Shown here in pieces: positions 25,361 through 35,328 of a stretch of 64,000 bases of DNA. The notes beneath the pieces were generated by a model. That model had not been told where the DNA came from and did not search any database. It saw only the letters and a list, made by a program, of their open reading frames with translations. Each line of letters begins with the position of its first letter. The stretch's first letter is position 1. A program made the translations under genes and the position numbers. This DNA is from JAOEGB01 sp041262585 (lineage in GTDB: Bacteria > Actinomycetota > Actinomycetes > Streptosporangiales > Streptosporangiaceae): assembly GCF_041262585.1 (NCBI RefSeq), contig NZ_JBGCBZ010000016.1, forward strand, positions 124,001-188,000. Direction: 5' to 3'.

Positions 25361-25444
25361 TCACCTCAGCAGCGCGCCGACCAGCACGATGAGCACGAGC
25401 AGTGCGAGCACCGTGGGCAGCAGCCAGCGACGAGGACGATCCAC
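25361..25444 (-). CDS. Very small membrane peptide (27 aa)
   Basis: GTG at 25444 opens a 27-residue frame: a basic start V/M-D-R-P-R-R-W, then one long hydrophobic stretch (LLPTVLALLVLIVLVGALL) and a final R. It lies 10 bp downstream of thpR on the same strand and could be its distal operon member. The ribosome site is weak, so the call rests on membrane-peptide architecture and position. Confidence 0.4.
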   Translation of the reverse strand: MDRPRRWLLPTVLALLVLIVLVGALLR

Positions 25445-25454
25445 GCCTTGGAGC

Positions 25455-26036
25455 CTAGTACCGGGCGCCGAGTGGGTAGGCCTCAATGGATTCGTACCGA
25501 ACCTGCGAACCAAGATGGCTTCGCACCAGCTGTACGGCTCCCGCCTCCCACTCGCGCCCGCTGAAGGCGCTGAGCGTGCCGACGAGCGGCCGCAGGTCGT
25601 CGCCGTTACGTGAGCGGGCCATTGAACGGGCCGGTGAACGGGCCAGGGTCAGGTGGGGATGGAACCGCTTCCGGTCCGTCTCCGCGGCTCCGGCCCGTCT
25701 GGCGCCGGCCGCGACGGAGCCCGCCAGCCTCGTCAGGGGCGGGTCGGCACTCAGGCCGAGCCAGAAGAGCCTCCCGCGGGCCGCCGAAGGGAAGGCGCCG
25801 GAACCGGTGAACGCCAGAGTCGCCGGCTCGTAGCGGGAGGCCGCCCGGGCCAGCCGTACCCGCAGGTCGGGCAGGACCCGGTCGGGGACCTCACCGAGGA
25901 AGGCGAGGGTCACGTGCCAGAGCGCCGGGTCGACCCAGCGCAGCTCCGGCCAGCGGGCCCGGACGGGATCGACCGCCGCGGCGACCTCGGCCAGGGCCTC
26001 AGGCGGCGGCAGCAGCGCCACGAACAACCTGCTCAT
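25455..26036 (-). CDS. thpR: RNA 2',3'-cyclic phosphodiesterase (2H phosphoesterase)
   Basis: 193 residues with the two diagnostic HxTx motifs, HVTL (about residue 41) and HLTL (about 127). These form the catalytic pair of 2H phosphoesterases of the ThpR/LigT group that act on 2',3'-cyclic RNA ends. A repeat-derived insertion (ARSPARSMARSR) follows the second motif. The gene starts within the 3' end of the upstream MFS gene (38-bp overlap, same strand). Confidence 0.88.
   Translation of the reverse strand: MSRLFVALLPPPEALAEVAAAVDPVRARWPELRWVDPALWHVTLAFLGEVPDRVLPDLRVRLARAASRYEPATLAFTGSGAFPSAARGRLFWLGLSADPPLTRLAGSVAAGARRAGAAETDRKRFHPHLTLARSPARSMARSRNGDDLRPLVGTLSAFSGREWEAGAVQLVRSHLGSQVRYESIEAYPLGARY
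25611..25646. repeat. Three 12-bp in-frame tandem units in thpR
   Basis: TGARCGGGCCxx units at 25611-25622, 25623-25634 and 25635-25646 encode the ARS(P/M)ARS insertion just after the second HxTx motif. Confidence 0.8.
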
Positions 26037-27270
26037 GCGCCGATTGTTCCCCCTGCGCCTGTTCCGCCGGCACCCCGGTCCGCGCCGCGACGATCCTCGT
26101 CACCAGTACGGCGAGGCCGACGCCGACCACGCTCAGCCCTCCTGCCGTCATGACGGCGACCCTGGGACCGGCCAGCTCGGACAGCCAGCCCACGATCGGC
26201 GAGCCGACGGGGGCGCCGGCCGTGAAGACCAGCACGTAGATCCCCATGACGCGGCCACGCATCGCGGGCGACGCGCCGAGCTGCACGATGGTGTTGGCCG
26301 TCGTGTTCACCGTGATCATCGCCATCCCGGCCGGGACGAGCATGAGCAGGAAGGCCGCGTAACCCGGGGCGAGCCCGGCGACGACCTGGAAGAGGCCGAA
26401 GCACACGGCCCCGGCGATGAGGAACCGCCGGCTCGGCTTGACCCGCCGCGCGGCCAGCAGCGCGCCGGCGAGGGCGCCCACGGCGAACGCGCTGGAGGCG
26501 ATGCCGAACGACGACGCGCCCGCGCCGTACACCTGCCTGGCCATGAGGGCGATGCTGGTCGAGAAGCTCTGCGTGAAGATCGCCATGAAGGCCACGATCA
26601 GCAGCGGCAGCAGCAGGTCGGGGCGCGTGCCGACATACCGGAGGCCCTCCCTGAGCTGGCCCTTGGCGCGGGGGACGGGCTCGGGGCTGCGCAGCTCCGA
26701 CGCGCGCATCAGCAGCAGCCCGGTGATCACCGCCGCGAAGGAGGCCGCGTTCAGGAGGAAGATCGGCCCGGTGCCCATCCAGTAGATCAGCACACCGGCC
26801 AGGGCCGGTCCGACGACCCGGGCCAGGTTGAACGTCGAGCTGTTGAGCGCGATCGCGTTGGGCAGGTCCCGGCGGCCGACCATCTCCACGACGAAGGACT
26901 GCCGTGTCGGCACCTCGACGCAGGCGATCAGGCCAAGGGTGAACGCCATGGCGTACACGTGCCACACATGGGCGGAGCCGGTCATGACCAGGACGCCCAT
27001 GGTGAGCGCCAGCAGGCCCATCAGCGACTGGGCGACGACGAGCACGCGCCGCTTCGGGTAGCGGTCGGCGAGCATCCCGCCCCACAGCCCGAACAGCATG
27101 ATGGGGAGGAACTGCAGCGCCACGGTGACTCCGAGGGCGGAGCCGCTGCCGTGGGTCAACTCCAGGACGAGCCAGTCCTGCGCGGTCCGCTGCATCCAGG
27201 TGCCGATGTTGGAGACCACACCACCGGCCGCGAACAGCCGGTAGTTGTGGTTCCGCAGCGACCGGAACAT
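25999..27270 (-). CDS. Major facilitator superfamily transporter (EntS-like group)
   Basis: 423 residues, about 12 transmembrane segments. The N-terminus FRSLRNHNYRLFAAGGVVSNIGTWMQRTAQDWLVLEL and the loop GGMLADRYPKRRVLV are typical of MFS_3/EntS-type exporters. It starts 5 bp after the MarR gene with GGGGGG upstream of the ATG, so the two form an operon. A MarR repressor beside an exporter suggests efflux of a toxic or signal compound. Sequence upstream of 27270 in this frame is antiphase to marR and excluded. Confidence 0.88.
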   Translation of the reverse strand: MFRSLRNHNYRLFAAGGVVSNIGTWMQRTAQDWLVLELTHGSGSALGVTVALQFLPIMLFGLWGGMLADRYPKRRVLVVAQSLMGLLALTMGVLVMTGSAHVWHVYAMAFTLGLIACVEVPTRQSFVVEMVGRRDLPNAIALNSSTFNLARVVGPALAGVLIYWMGTGPIFLLNAASFAAVITGLLLMRASELRSPEPVPRAKGQLREGLRYVGTRPDLLLPLLIVAFMAIFTQSFSTSIALMARQVYGAGASSFGIASSAFAVGALAGALLAARRVKPSRRFLIAGAVCFGLFQVVAGLAPGYAAFLLMLVPAGMAMITVNTTANTIVQLGASPAMRGRVMGIYVLVFTAGAPVGSPIVGWLSELAGPRVAVMTAGGLSVVGVGLAVLVTRIVAARTGVPAEQAQGEQSAHEQVVRGAAAAA

Positions 27271-27275
27271 CCCCC

Positions 27276-27719
27276 CTACATCTGGGAGAGCCTCTCCAGG
27301 ATCGGGGCGACCGACCGCAGCGTCGCCCTCTCCTCCGGCGTCAACTCCTTGAGGCGCTGGGCCAGCCAGGCCTCCTTGGTGCGGCGCTCCTCCTTGAGCA
27401 GCGCCGCCCCCTGCTCCGTCACACTCACCGTGACCTGCCGCCCGTCCGTCGGATGGGGCCTGCGCTCCAGCAGGCCCCGCTCCTCCAGTTTGGCGACCAC
27501 CCGGGTCATCGAGGGCGGCTGCACCTTCTCGTGCTCCGCCAGCTCGCCGGGGGTCATCGCGGTGTGGCGCTCGACAGCGGACAGCGTCGCGAGCTGGGTG
27601 GGCGTCAGCGAGTGGTGCGCGCTCTGCTTGCGCAGCCGCCTGGTCAGCCGCGCCAGCGAGACGCGCAACGCGGATGCGAGCCCGGCGTCGCTGCGTAGGT
27701 TCTCGGTGTTCGTTAGCAT
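27276..27719 (-). CDS. MarR-family transcriptional regulator
   Basis: 147 residues with a winged helix (LTPTQLATLSAVERHTAMTPGELAEHEKVQPPSMTRVVAKLEERGLLERRPHPTDGRQVTVSVTEQG) that is classic MarR. First gene of the operon with the MFS exporter. An inverted repeat GTTAGCA-N14-TGCTAAC spans its own start codon, which argues for autoregulation of the whole operon. GGTAAT lies 5 nt before the ATG, so the mRNA may be leaderless. Confidence 0.9.
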   Translation of the reverse strand: MLTNTENLRSDAGLASALRVSLARLTRRLRKQSAHHSLTPTQLATLSAVERHTAMTPGELAEHEKVQPPSMTRVVAKLEERGLLERRPHPTDGRQVTVSVTEQGAALLKEERRTKEAWLAQRLKELTPEERATLRSVAPILERLSQM

Positions 27720-27739
27720 AAGTCATTACCTTTGCTAAC
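27712..27739. promoter_or_regulatory. MarR operator candidate overlapping the marR start codon
   Basis: Perfect 7-bp arms GTTAGCA (27712-27718) and TGCTAAC (27733-27739) separated by 14 bp. The start codon (27719-27717) and the -10-like GGTAAT (minus strand, 27730-27725) lie inside, so a bound dimer would block transcription start. Confidence 0.6.
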
Positions 27740-27768
27740 TTTATGTCGCATGTCGGTATTCCGCAAAG

Positions 27769-29232
<1,464 letters not shown>

Positions 29233-29362
29233 GCGCGCAGAGTGACAGGGCCCTACCACCTGCGAAAAGGGGACAGGAGGCAGAGTTGTCCTTTTGTGAT
29301 GGATTTGTCATAGAACCATCTGACCACGCCGTCTCCACCGGACACGACCTAAGCTTGCACCC

Positions 29363-29581
29363 GTGAACCAGCCCCGCCGTCCCGATCCCGAGCCCCTCAA
29401 GACCAACGACACCTTGACCATCCTCGTCGGGACGGCGCTGTGGGCGGTGGCCCTCGTCGCGGTGCTGGTCGTCAGACCGGCGAGCACCTGGCCGGTCTGG
29501 ACATGGACCTGCGTGGCGGGCATCGGGCTGGGCCTCTTCGGGCTGCTCTACGTCCGCCGCCGCGACTCCAGACGCCGCTGA
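29363..29581 (+). CDS. DUF2530 family small membrane protein
   Basis: 72 residues, starting with GTG. Two membrane helices (TILVGTALWAVALVAVLVV; WTWTCVAGIGLGLFGLLYV), a PRRPDPEPLKTNDT start and a basic tail match DUF2530. TAAGCT lies exactly 7 nt before the GTG, as in leaderless actinobacterial mRNAs. Divergent from the purine permease. Function unknown. Confidence 0.82.
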   Translation: MNQPRRPDPEPLKTNDTLTILVGTALWAVALVAVLVVRPASTWPVWTWTCVAGIGLGLFGLLYVRRRDSRRR

Positions 29582-29588
29582 AGCGCTC

Positions 29589-32588
29589 TCAGAGAGACTT
29601 CACGGGGTCGAGGTCGGCCTCGGCGAGCAGCAGCGGGACCCTGCCCGGGTCGCGGAGCAGGGCCGCGACGGCGAGCCGGTCACCCCACTGCCCGGCCGCC
29701 CACGCGAGGCCCCTGGCCAGCCCCTCGACGCCGGACGCGTGGACCTTGCCCTCGAAGAACCGCCACGGCACCGGCGTGCCGTCCACCAGCAGCCGGTCGT
29801 GCTCCACGTAGCTCAGCGGAGCCGACGGGAGCAGCGAGCGCACCTCGGCCGGCACCGGCCGGTCGACCCCGGACGACGTCACCGCGCCGGTGACGACCTC
29901 GCCGACCAGCGGCAGGTCGAGCACCTCCGACAGCGCCTCGGCCAGGTCGAACGGCGCGAGCACGAGTGGCCGGTACTCCACCAGGGTCAGCAGGTCGGGC
30001 GCCTCCACCACGACGGGGCCCTCCTCGGCGTCCGCCACGACGATCGAGCCCTTCAGCACCGCCCGGACCGTCTGGGGCGGCCGCACCCGCGCCGGGTCCA
30101 CCCCGGCGAGCGCGATCCACAGGGCCCGGAGCTGGGCCCGGTCCACCTCGGCCGAGGGATCGGCGAGCAGGTCGAGCAGCTCCTCGGGGCCGCCGTGCGA
30201 GGCCAGCAGCTCCTCCAGCGACGAACGGACGCCGATCATCGTCAGCGCGGCCTCGTCGATGCCCTCGGGCGCGTCGCCGTACAGGCCGAACAGGAGTGGG
30301 TCGCCGGAGGGCAGCCGCAGCGACGTGGGGCGCCTGCCGTCGAGCACGGGGTGCCTCGACAGCCACCACGCCGTGTACGACGGGACCTCCACGGTCTCCC
30401 CCGCGACCAGCACCCGCAACGGCAGGAGGGCGGCCCGCAGCGGGGGCCGCGAGAGCAGGGCGAGCGCGGACGGCCAGTCCGCGACGTACTCCAGGTCGCG
30501 GACCGCGGTGAACTCCCGGGCCACCGGAGGCACGTCCAGCTCCGGCAGCAGGTCGAGAACCGCCTCCAGCCACTCTTCCTCAAGGTCGAGGTCGTGGTCG
30601 CACTCCGCCGGGTCGAGCAGCACGTCGGCGTCGTTGACCACCGCGAACCCGTCGAGCACCCCGGCCGCTGCCAGCACCCGCGAGCCGTACTTCTCCACGA
30701 GGTCGGGAGCGGCCACGCCGAACGGCACGTCCTGGTCGATCAGCCCGGCCAGCGAACCCTCGGCGAGGAGCAGGTCGCCCGCCGGGTACAGCTCGCCGTC
30801 GGCGCCGCGGAGCGCCAGCTCGGCCAGCCACGGCGCCTCTCCCGCCGTCAGCCCGGCCGCGTCCACCAGGGCCAGGACGGCCTGGGCCACCGGCTCCGGG
30901 TCGGCGCTCTCGAGCGACTCCGTCACGGCGGCGTGGGTGAGCGGGTCCTCCAGGACCGTGCGCGGCGTCGCCTCGGCCGCCCCCAGCCTGAGCAGCAGCG
31001 GATGCGCCGCGTCGGGATGGACGATCCGCAGCCCGAGCGGCGCGAGCAGGGCGGGGTCGAGGGGGCTGACCCCGAAGGAGTCGAGCGCCGCCGAGAGGAC
31101 CAGCGTCCCCCGGGGGCCGCGGACGAGGCGGCCGTCGGCGAGCGGGACCGGGATGGCCCCGATGGCCTCCAGGTCGTCGGCGGGGAGCACCTCGTAGAGG
31201 GACCGCCACCACGACGGTTCCTTGTCCTGTACGGCCTCGCCGGACAGCATGTCGACGACGTCGGCGAGCTCCACCCGCCTGACGCCCAGCGTCGTGAGCC
31301 CGGGATGCCGCGACGCCCAGCCGGCGGGCAGCAGGCCGGGGACCATGTCGGCGATCTCGTCCAGGAAGTCCTGCGAGCCGGCCACCGCCCGCGCCTGGTT
31401 GCCTGGCAGAGTCTCCCCGGAGAAGTCGGGAGGGAACGAGATTCCCGGAAGCAGCGGCGTGTCCGGGAGCAGCCTGATGATCTCGCGGCGGATCTCCGCG
31501 TCGAGCTGGCCCTTGCCCATCAGGCCGGGCACGAGGTCGAGCAGCGCCGGGGTCCGCGGCAGCTCCTGGAGCAGCCGGACGTAGGTCTCGGCCACGCGGG
31601 CGACCAGGAAGTCGGTGAGCGGGCCGGGGGCGACGTGCCGCCGGTCCGTCGTGAGCGGGAACGTGGCGATCAGCAGCGCGGGCAGGTCGAGCGGCTCGTC
31701 GCTCGGCGTCGGCGCGTGCACCACCCTCGGGACGTCCCCCGGCCGCCCGCCGACGGCCCAGCGGACCTGCCAGTACGGCCGGGCGCGCTCCTCGGTGGGG
31801 CGGTCGGCGAAGAGCTCGGCGACCTGCTCGGGCGTGAACGCGCCCGACTCTGTGACGACGTGCCAGCCCTCGGCGGAGATCGTGCGGGACCCGCCGTCGA
31901 CCTCGATCTCGATGGCCTCCAGCGCCGGCATGGCCAGCGGCAGCGCGGGGCCGGCCTCCTCCAGCATCCGCCGCACGGCCTCCTCGGCCGCCTGATCGCG
32001 GAGCGGGAGCCGTACGAGCGTGTCGAAGCCTTCGGGCACCGGAACCGCGTCTTCATCGAGGTCTTCGCCAAGGTCTTTGTCGAGGTCTTCGCCGAAGGGC
32101 AGGCGGAGCAGCGGCACGTGACCGTCGCGGCCGGTCAGCTCAGCGGCCAGCTCGGGACGGGCGGCCACGAGCGCGCTCGTCTCCTCGCGCGACCACCGGA
32201 CGCCGCCGGTCTCCCGCGAGAAGATCGACGGCTCGTCCGAGACCGACACCACGGCGGCGAAACCGACGCCGAACCGGCCTGCCGTGCCGGCCTCGCCCTT
32301 CTTCCCGGAGACCCGCAGCGTGGAGAGCCCCTCGACGCCGGTCTCGTCCAGCGGGGCACCGGTGTTGGCGGCGAGGAGGACCCCGTCGCACAGGGTCAGC
32401 CGCAGGCGTCCGGGCACTCCCGCCCGCAGCGCGGCGTCCGCCGCGTTCTGGGCCAGCTCGACGACGAGCCGGTCACGGTAGCCGCCGAGGGCGAAGTCCT
32501 CCTCGGCGTTCGCGTCCTCGCGGAAGCGGGCGGGCGACGCCGTCCATGCCGCGAGAACCGTCTCGCGCAGCCTCTGGGTGTCGAACAT
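29589..32588 (-). CDS. Sacsin/Hsp90-like N-terminal ATPase domain protein
   Basis: About 999 residues. The N-terminus has a GHKL (Bergerat) ATP fold: VVELAQNAADAAL (N box) and RFGVGFAAVVSVSD (glycine box), as in the sacsin N-terminal domain. The remaining ~750 residues are acidic, leucine-rich and without a recognised domain. A D/E/L repeat at about residues 165-180 comes from 12-bp DNA units. It begins 1 bp after the DUF3027 stop (TGA-C-ATG), so translation is coupled; the two families may work together. An in-frame ATG at 32603 is an alternative. Chaperone-like activity is only inferred. Confidence 0.78.
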   Translation of the reverse strand: MFDTQRLRETVLAAWTASPARFREDANAEEDFALGGYRDRLVVELAQNAADAALRAGVPGRLRLTLCDGVLLAANTGAPLDETGVEGLSTLRVSGKKGEAGTAGRFGVGFAAVVSVSDEPSIFSRETGGVRWSREETSALVAARPELAAELTGRDGHVPLLRLPFGEDLDKDLGEDLDEDAVPVPEGFDTLVRLPLRDQAAEEAVRRMLEEAGPALPLAMPALEAIEIEVDGGSRTISAEGWHVVTESGAFTPEQVAELFADRPTEERARPYWQVRWAVGGRPGDVPRVVHAPTPSDEPLDLPALLIATFPLTTDRRHVAPGPLTDFLVARVAETYVRLLQELPRTPALLDLVPGLMGKGQLDAEIRREIIRLLPDTPLLPGISFPPDFSGETLPGNQARAVAGSQDFLDEIADMVPGLLPAGWASRHPGLTTLGVRRVELADVVDMLSGEAVQDKEPSWWRSLYEVLPADDLEAIGAIPVPLADGRLVRGPRGTLVLSAALDSFGVSPLDPALLAPLGLRIVHPDAAHPLLLRLGAAEATPRTVLEDPLTHAAVTESLESADPEPVAQAVLALVDAAGLTAGEAPWLAELALRGADGELYPAGDLLLAEGSLAGLIDQDVPFGVAAPDLVEKYGSRVLAAAGVLDGFAVVNDADVLLDPAECDHDLDLEEEWLEAVLDLLPELDVPPVAREFTAVRDLEYVADWPSALALLSRPPLRAALLPLRVLVAGETVEVPSYTAWWLSRHPVLDGRRPTSLRLPSGDPLLFGLYGDAPEGIDEAALTMIGVRSSLEELLASHGGPEELLDLLADPSAEVDRAQLRALWIALAGVDPARVRPPQTVRAVLKGSIVVADAEEGPVVVEAPDLLTLVEYRPLVLAPFDLAEALSEVLDLPLVGEVVTGAVTSSGVDRPVPAEVRSLLPSAPLSYVEHDRLLVDGTPVPWRFFEGKVHASGVEGLARGLAWAAGQWGDRLAVAALLRDPGRVPLLLAEADLDPVKSL
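32058..32093. repeat. Three 12-bp in-frame tandem units in the sacsin-like gene
   Basis: GAGGTCTTCGCC (32058-32069), AAGGTCTTTGTC (32070-32081) and GAGGTCTTCGCC (32082-32093) encode the acidic GEDLDKDLGEDL stretch on the minus strand. Confidence 0.8.
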
Positions 32589-32589
32589 G

Positions 32590-33393
32590 TCAGGAGTGAC
32601 CAAGGGGCTCGGACTCCGTCTCGTCGACGGAGCCGGACTCCATCAGATCGTCGTAACCCATGTCGTCGAGGATCGGCGGCACCGCGTCCATGACCATCGA
32701 GGGGACCGTGGTGGCCTCCGAGTGGGCGCCGCACCCATGGTCCGCGGCGACGACCTTGCCGTCGTCCGGGGCGTACTCGTTCGCGCAGACTCCGAAGCCG
32801 AGCCGCAACGCGCCCGCGAGCGGCCAGTAGAACCCGCAGGTCGAGCACTGTGCGGGAGCGGCGTGGGCGATGGGGCTGTGCGGGCCCGACTCGCCGGAGT
32901 GCCAGCGCCGCACGGCCAGATCCCGGCCGATGGGCGAGAGCACGCGGGCCCGGCCCAGCCCGTACTCGAAGATCATCTGCTGGTCGCCGTCTTCGTCGTC
33001 GGTGGCCGTGTAGCCCGGGGCCAGCCGGTCGTCGTCGGCCTCGGCGGGCAGCAGGTCGCCCACGCCGAGGTCGCCGGGGCGCAGGCGCTCGTTCCACGGC
33101 ACCCAGCGGGGGGCCAGCAGGGCGCCCGACCCGGGCAGCAGCACGGTCTCGCTCACCGTGACGTTGCGGGCCCGGGAGGCGCGGGTCACGGTGATGGCCC
33201 ACCGCCAGCCCCCGTAGGCCCGGTCCAGGCACTCGAAGTAGTGGGTGACGATGCGGTCGCCCTCGCCCTCGAAGCCCAGATGCGTCCCCACCTCGCCGGG
33301 GCGCGCGATCCCTTCGGCGGCCTCACGGGCGAGGTCGACGGCCGCGGCGCACGCCTGGTCGACTGGAGTGCTTCGGATTCGGGTACGACTCAC
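32590..33393 (-). CDS. DUF3027 family protein
   Basis: 267 residues matching the actinobacterial DUF3027 layout: a tryptophan-rich FECLDRAYGGWRWAITVTRA segment, LLPGSGALLAPRWVPWNERLRPGDLGVGDLLP, and a Cys/His cluster (CSTCGFYWPL...CANEY...DHGCGAH) that may bind zinc. Soluble. Coupled to the downstream sacsin-like ATPase gene. Function unknown; the pair is a recurring actinobacterial neighbourhood as far as I recall. Confidence 0.85.
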   Translation of the reverse strand: MSRTRIRSTPVDQACAAAVDLAREAAEGIARPGEVGTHLGFEGEGDRIVTHYFECLDRAYGGWRWAITVTRASRARNVTVSETVLLPGSGALLAPRWVPWNERLRPGDLGVGDLLPAEADDDRLAPGYTATDDEDGDQQMIFEYGLGRARVLSPIGRDLAVRRWHSGESGPHSPIAHAAPAQCSTCGFYWPLAGALRLGFGVCANEYAPDDGKVVAADHGCGAHSEATTVPSMVMDAVPPILDDMGYDDLMESGSVDETESEPLGHS

Positions 33394-33446
33394 ACTCCAT
33401 TTTCACCCACGCCGCGAGCGGACCGCACCGGCTTGATGGGGTAACG

Positions 33447-34775
33447 ATGGAAGGGATGTCGGTGCCTATGGTGAATATTTGGGCGAAAGTTGTCCGAGCG
33501 GTGGGAGCGCCTGGCCGGGCCACGCGCCGGCTCAGTCATGCCCAGGGCGCCGACCGCACCGGTCTCGGCCGGTTGATCGAACTGACCGCCACGCATTCGG
33601 CCGGGGACGCGCTGATCACCGTGTCGCTGGCGGGCGCGCTGCTGTTCCGGCTGCCCGTCGGCCAGGCGCGCGGCCAGGTCGCGCTGTACCTGCTGATCAC
33701 CATGGTGCCGTTCGCCGTCGTGGCGCCCTTCGTCGGCCCGGTGCTGGACCGGTTCCGCTCGGGCCGCCGCTACATCATGGCGGGGACGCTGCTGGCGCGC
33801 GGGCTGCTGTGCTGGGGCATGGCGGGCGCGGTCCACTCGTCCGACGCGCTCACGCTCTTCCCGTCGGCCCTCGCCGTGCTCGTCCTGTCGAAGGCCTACA
33901 ACGTCTCCCGCGCGGCGATCATGCCGAGCGTGCTGCCCGCCGACATCCCGCTCGTCACGGCGAACGCCAGGGTGGCCCTGTTCGCGCTGATCTCCGCCGG
34001 GGCGGGCGCGGGCGTGGCGTCCGGGCTCGCCGCCCTCATCGGGCCCGACTGGGTGCTGCGCGCCACGATGCCGCTCTTCCTCGCCGCCGGGGTGTTCGCC
34101 GTACGGCTCCCGCGCCACGTGGACACGCCCGACCTCGAACTGGACACGCCGGACCCGGAGGCCGCGGCGGAGTTACCGCCCAGATGGCGGACGTTCTTCA
34201 CCGTGGGCCCCGTGGTCGCCGAGGCGATGGCCGCCAACGCCGCCATCCGCGTCCAGGGCGGGTTCCTGGTGTTCTTCCTGCTCTTCCTGGTGCAGGACAG
34301 GCACCTCAACGGGCTCGACCCGACGGTGGCGCTGGCCGTGCTCGCGGCGGCGGCGGGCGGAGGCGGCCTCGCGGGAGCGGCGGTCGCCTCGTGGACGCGC
34401 TCCCGCTCGCCTCACCTCACGGTGCTGGCCACGCTCGCCCTCGCCACCGTCACCACGATCGCGGCGGCCTTCGTCTTCACGCTGTGGACGGCCGTCGTTG
34501 TGGCCCTGGTGGGCGCGTTCGCCCAGGGTCTCGGCAAGCTCGCGCTCGACGCGATCGTGCAGCGCGAGATCGGCGAGGAGGTCCGGTCGTCGACCTTCGG
34601 CGTCGTGGAGACGCTGCTCCAGATCGCCTGGGTCTTCGGCGGCCTCCTCGGCCTCGTCATGTCGCTGTTCACGACAGGATCCGCCGGGCTGGCGGTGATC
34701 TCCGCCGGGCTCGTCGCCTGTCTCGGCTGGCTCTTCGCGCTCAGACGCCGCCGTCTGGAGGCGGCCCCCGTCTAG
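33447..34775 (+). CDS. MFS transporter
   Basis: 442 residues, about 12 hydrophobic segments with the MFS loop VGPVLDRFRSGRRYIMAGTLLARG after the second pair. A charged central loop (RHVDTPDLELDTPDPEAAAELPPRWRTFF) splits the two halves. Substrate unknown. Starts at 33447, 33456 or a nearby GTG are all possible; none has an ideal ribosome site. Its stop overlaps the convergent cold-shock gene by 4 bp. Confidence 0.82.
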   Translation: MEGMSVPMVNIWAKVVRAVGAPGRATRRLSHAQGADRTGLGRLIELTATHSAGDALITVSLAGALLFRLPVGQARGQVALYLLITMVPFAVVAPFVGPVLDRFRSGRRYIMAGTLLARGLLCWGMAGAVHSSDALTLFPSALAVLVLSKAYNVSRAAIMPSVLPADIPLVTANARVALFALISAGAGAGVASGLAALIGPDWVLRATMPLFLAAGVFAVRLPRHVDTPDLELDTPDPEAAAELPPRWRTFFTVGPVVAEAMAANAAIRVQGGFLVFFLLFLVQDRHLNGLDPTVALAVLAAAAGGGGLAGAAVASWTRSRSPHLTVLATLALATVTTIAAAFVFTLWTAVVVALVGAFAQGLGKLALDAIVQREIGEEVRSSTFGVVETLLQIAWVFGGLLGLVMSLFTTGSAGLAVISAGLVACLGWLFALRRRRLEAAPV

Positions 34776-35170
34776 CCGTCGAGGTCGTCGGCGACCGCTC
34801 GCAGCACGGTCGCCACCTTCTTGGCGTGGGCGGCGTCCGGGTGCTTGCCCCGCTGGTACGAGTTGGAGACGTCGTCGAGCAGCTTGATCAGGTCCTCGAC
34901 GATGACCACCATCTCATCGGGGTTCTTGCGCTTGGCCTTCGGCCTGGCCGCCTTGGCGAGGGTCGGCGGCTGCTCCAGGACCCTGACCGACAGGGCCTGC
35001 TGGCCACGACGGCCCTCGGCCACACCGAACTCGACCTTCTGTCCCGGCTTCAGGACGTCCACGCCTCTGGGCAGCGCGGAGGAATGCACGAAGACCTCAC
35101 CGCCGTCGTCGCGGGTGAGGAAACCGAAACCTTTGTCGGCGTCGTACCACTTGACCTTGCCACTCGGCAC
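34772..35170 (-). CDS. Cold-shock domain protein with C-terminal extension
   Basis: 132 residues: an N-terminal cold-shock fold (GKVKWYDADKGFGFLTRDDGGEVFVHSSAL) with the aromatic RNP1/RNP2 motifs, then a ~65-residue basic/helical extension (KAARPKAKRKNPDEMVVIVEDLIKLLDDVSNSYQRGKHPDA). The extension distinguishes it from 66-67-residue CspA proteins. It should bind single-stranded RNA or DNA. Confidence 0.9.
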   Translation of the reverse strand: MPSGKVKWYDADKGFGFLTRDDGGEVFVHSSALPRGVDVLKPGQKVEFGVAEGRRGQQALSVRVLEQPPTLAKAARPKAKRKNPDEMVVIVEDLIKLLDDVSNSYQRGKHPDAAHAKKVATVLRAVADDLDG

Positions 35171-35290
35171 AGGGGTGACCTCGTTCAGACTGTCGTGAAG
35201 GTGATGGATCTAGGTTATGCCCACAAAGGGCCCACGCGGACCCCCTACTCCGTGAAGTAAGCCTGCACATCAACAGATCGACACGCGAGC

Positions 35291-35314
35291 GGATTATCGG
35301 CCGGATTATCAGCC
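35291..35314. repeat. 12-bp tandem repeat in intergenic DNA
   Basis: GGATTATCGGCC (35291-35302) and GGATTATCAGCC (35303-35314), just downstream of the HAAS-type gene's stop. This is the same 12-bp period seen inside several genes of this window. Confidence 0.7.
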
Positions 35315-35328
35315 GGTCCCGAGGTCGG

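Noticed and set aside
27271..27726. N-terminal extension of the MFS transporter
   Set aside because: Antiphase to the marR gene on the same strand; a good start and ribosome site exist at 27270.
29739..32693. A 984-codon rightward open frame
   Set aside because: Pure antisense of the sacsin-like ATPase gene; Arg/Gln/His-rich with no hydrophobic core.
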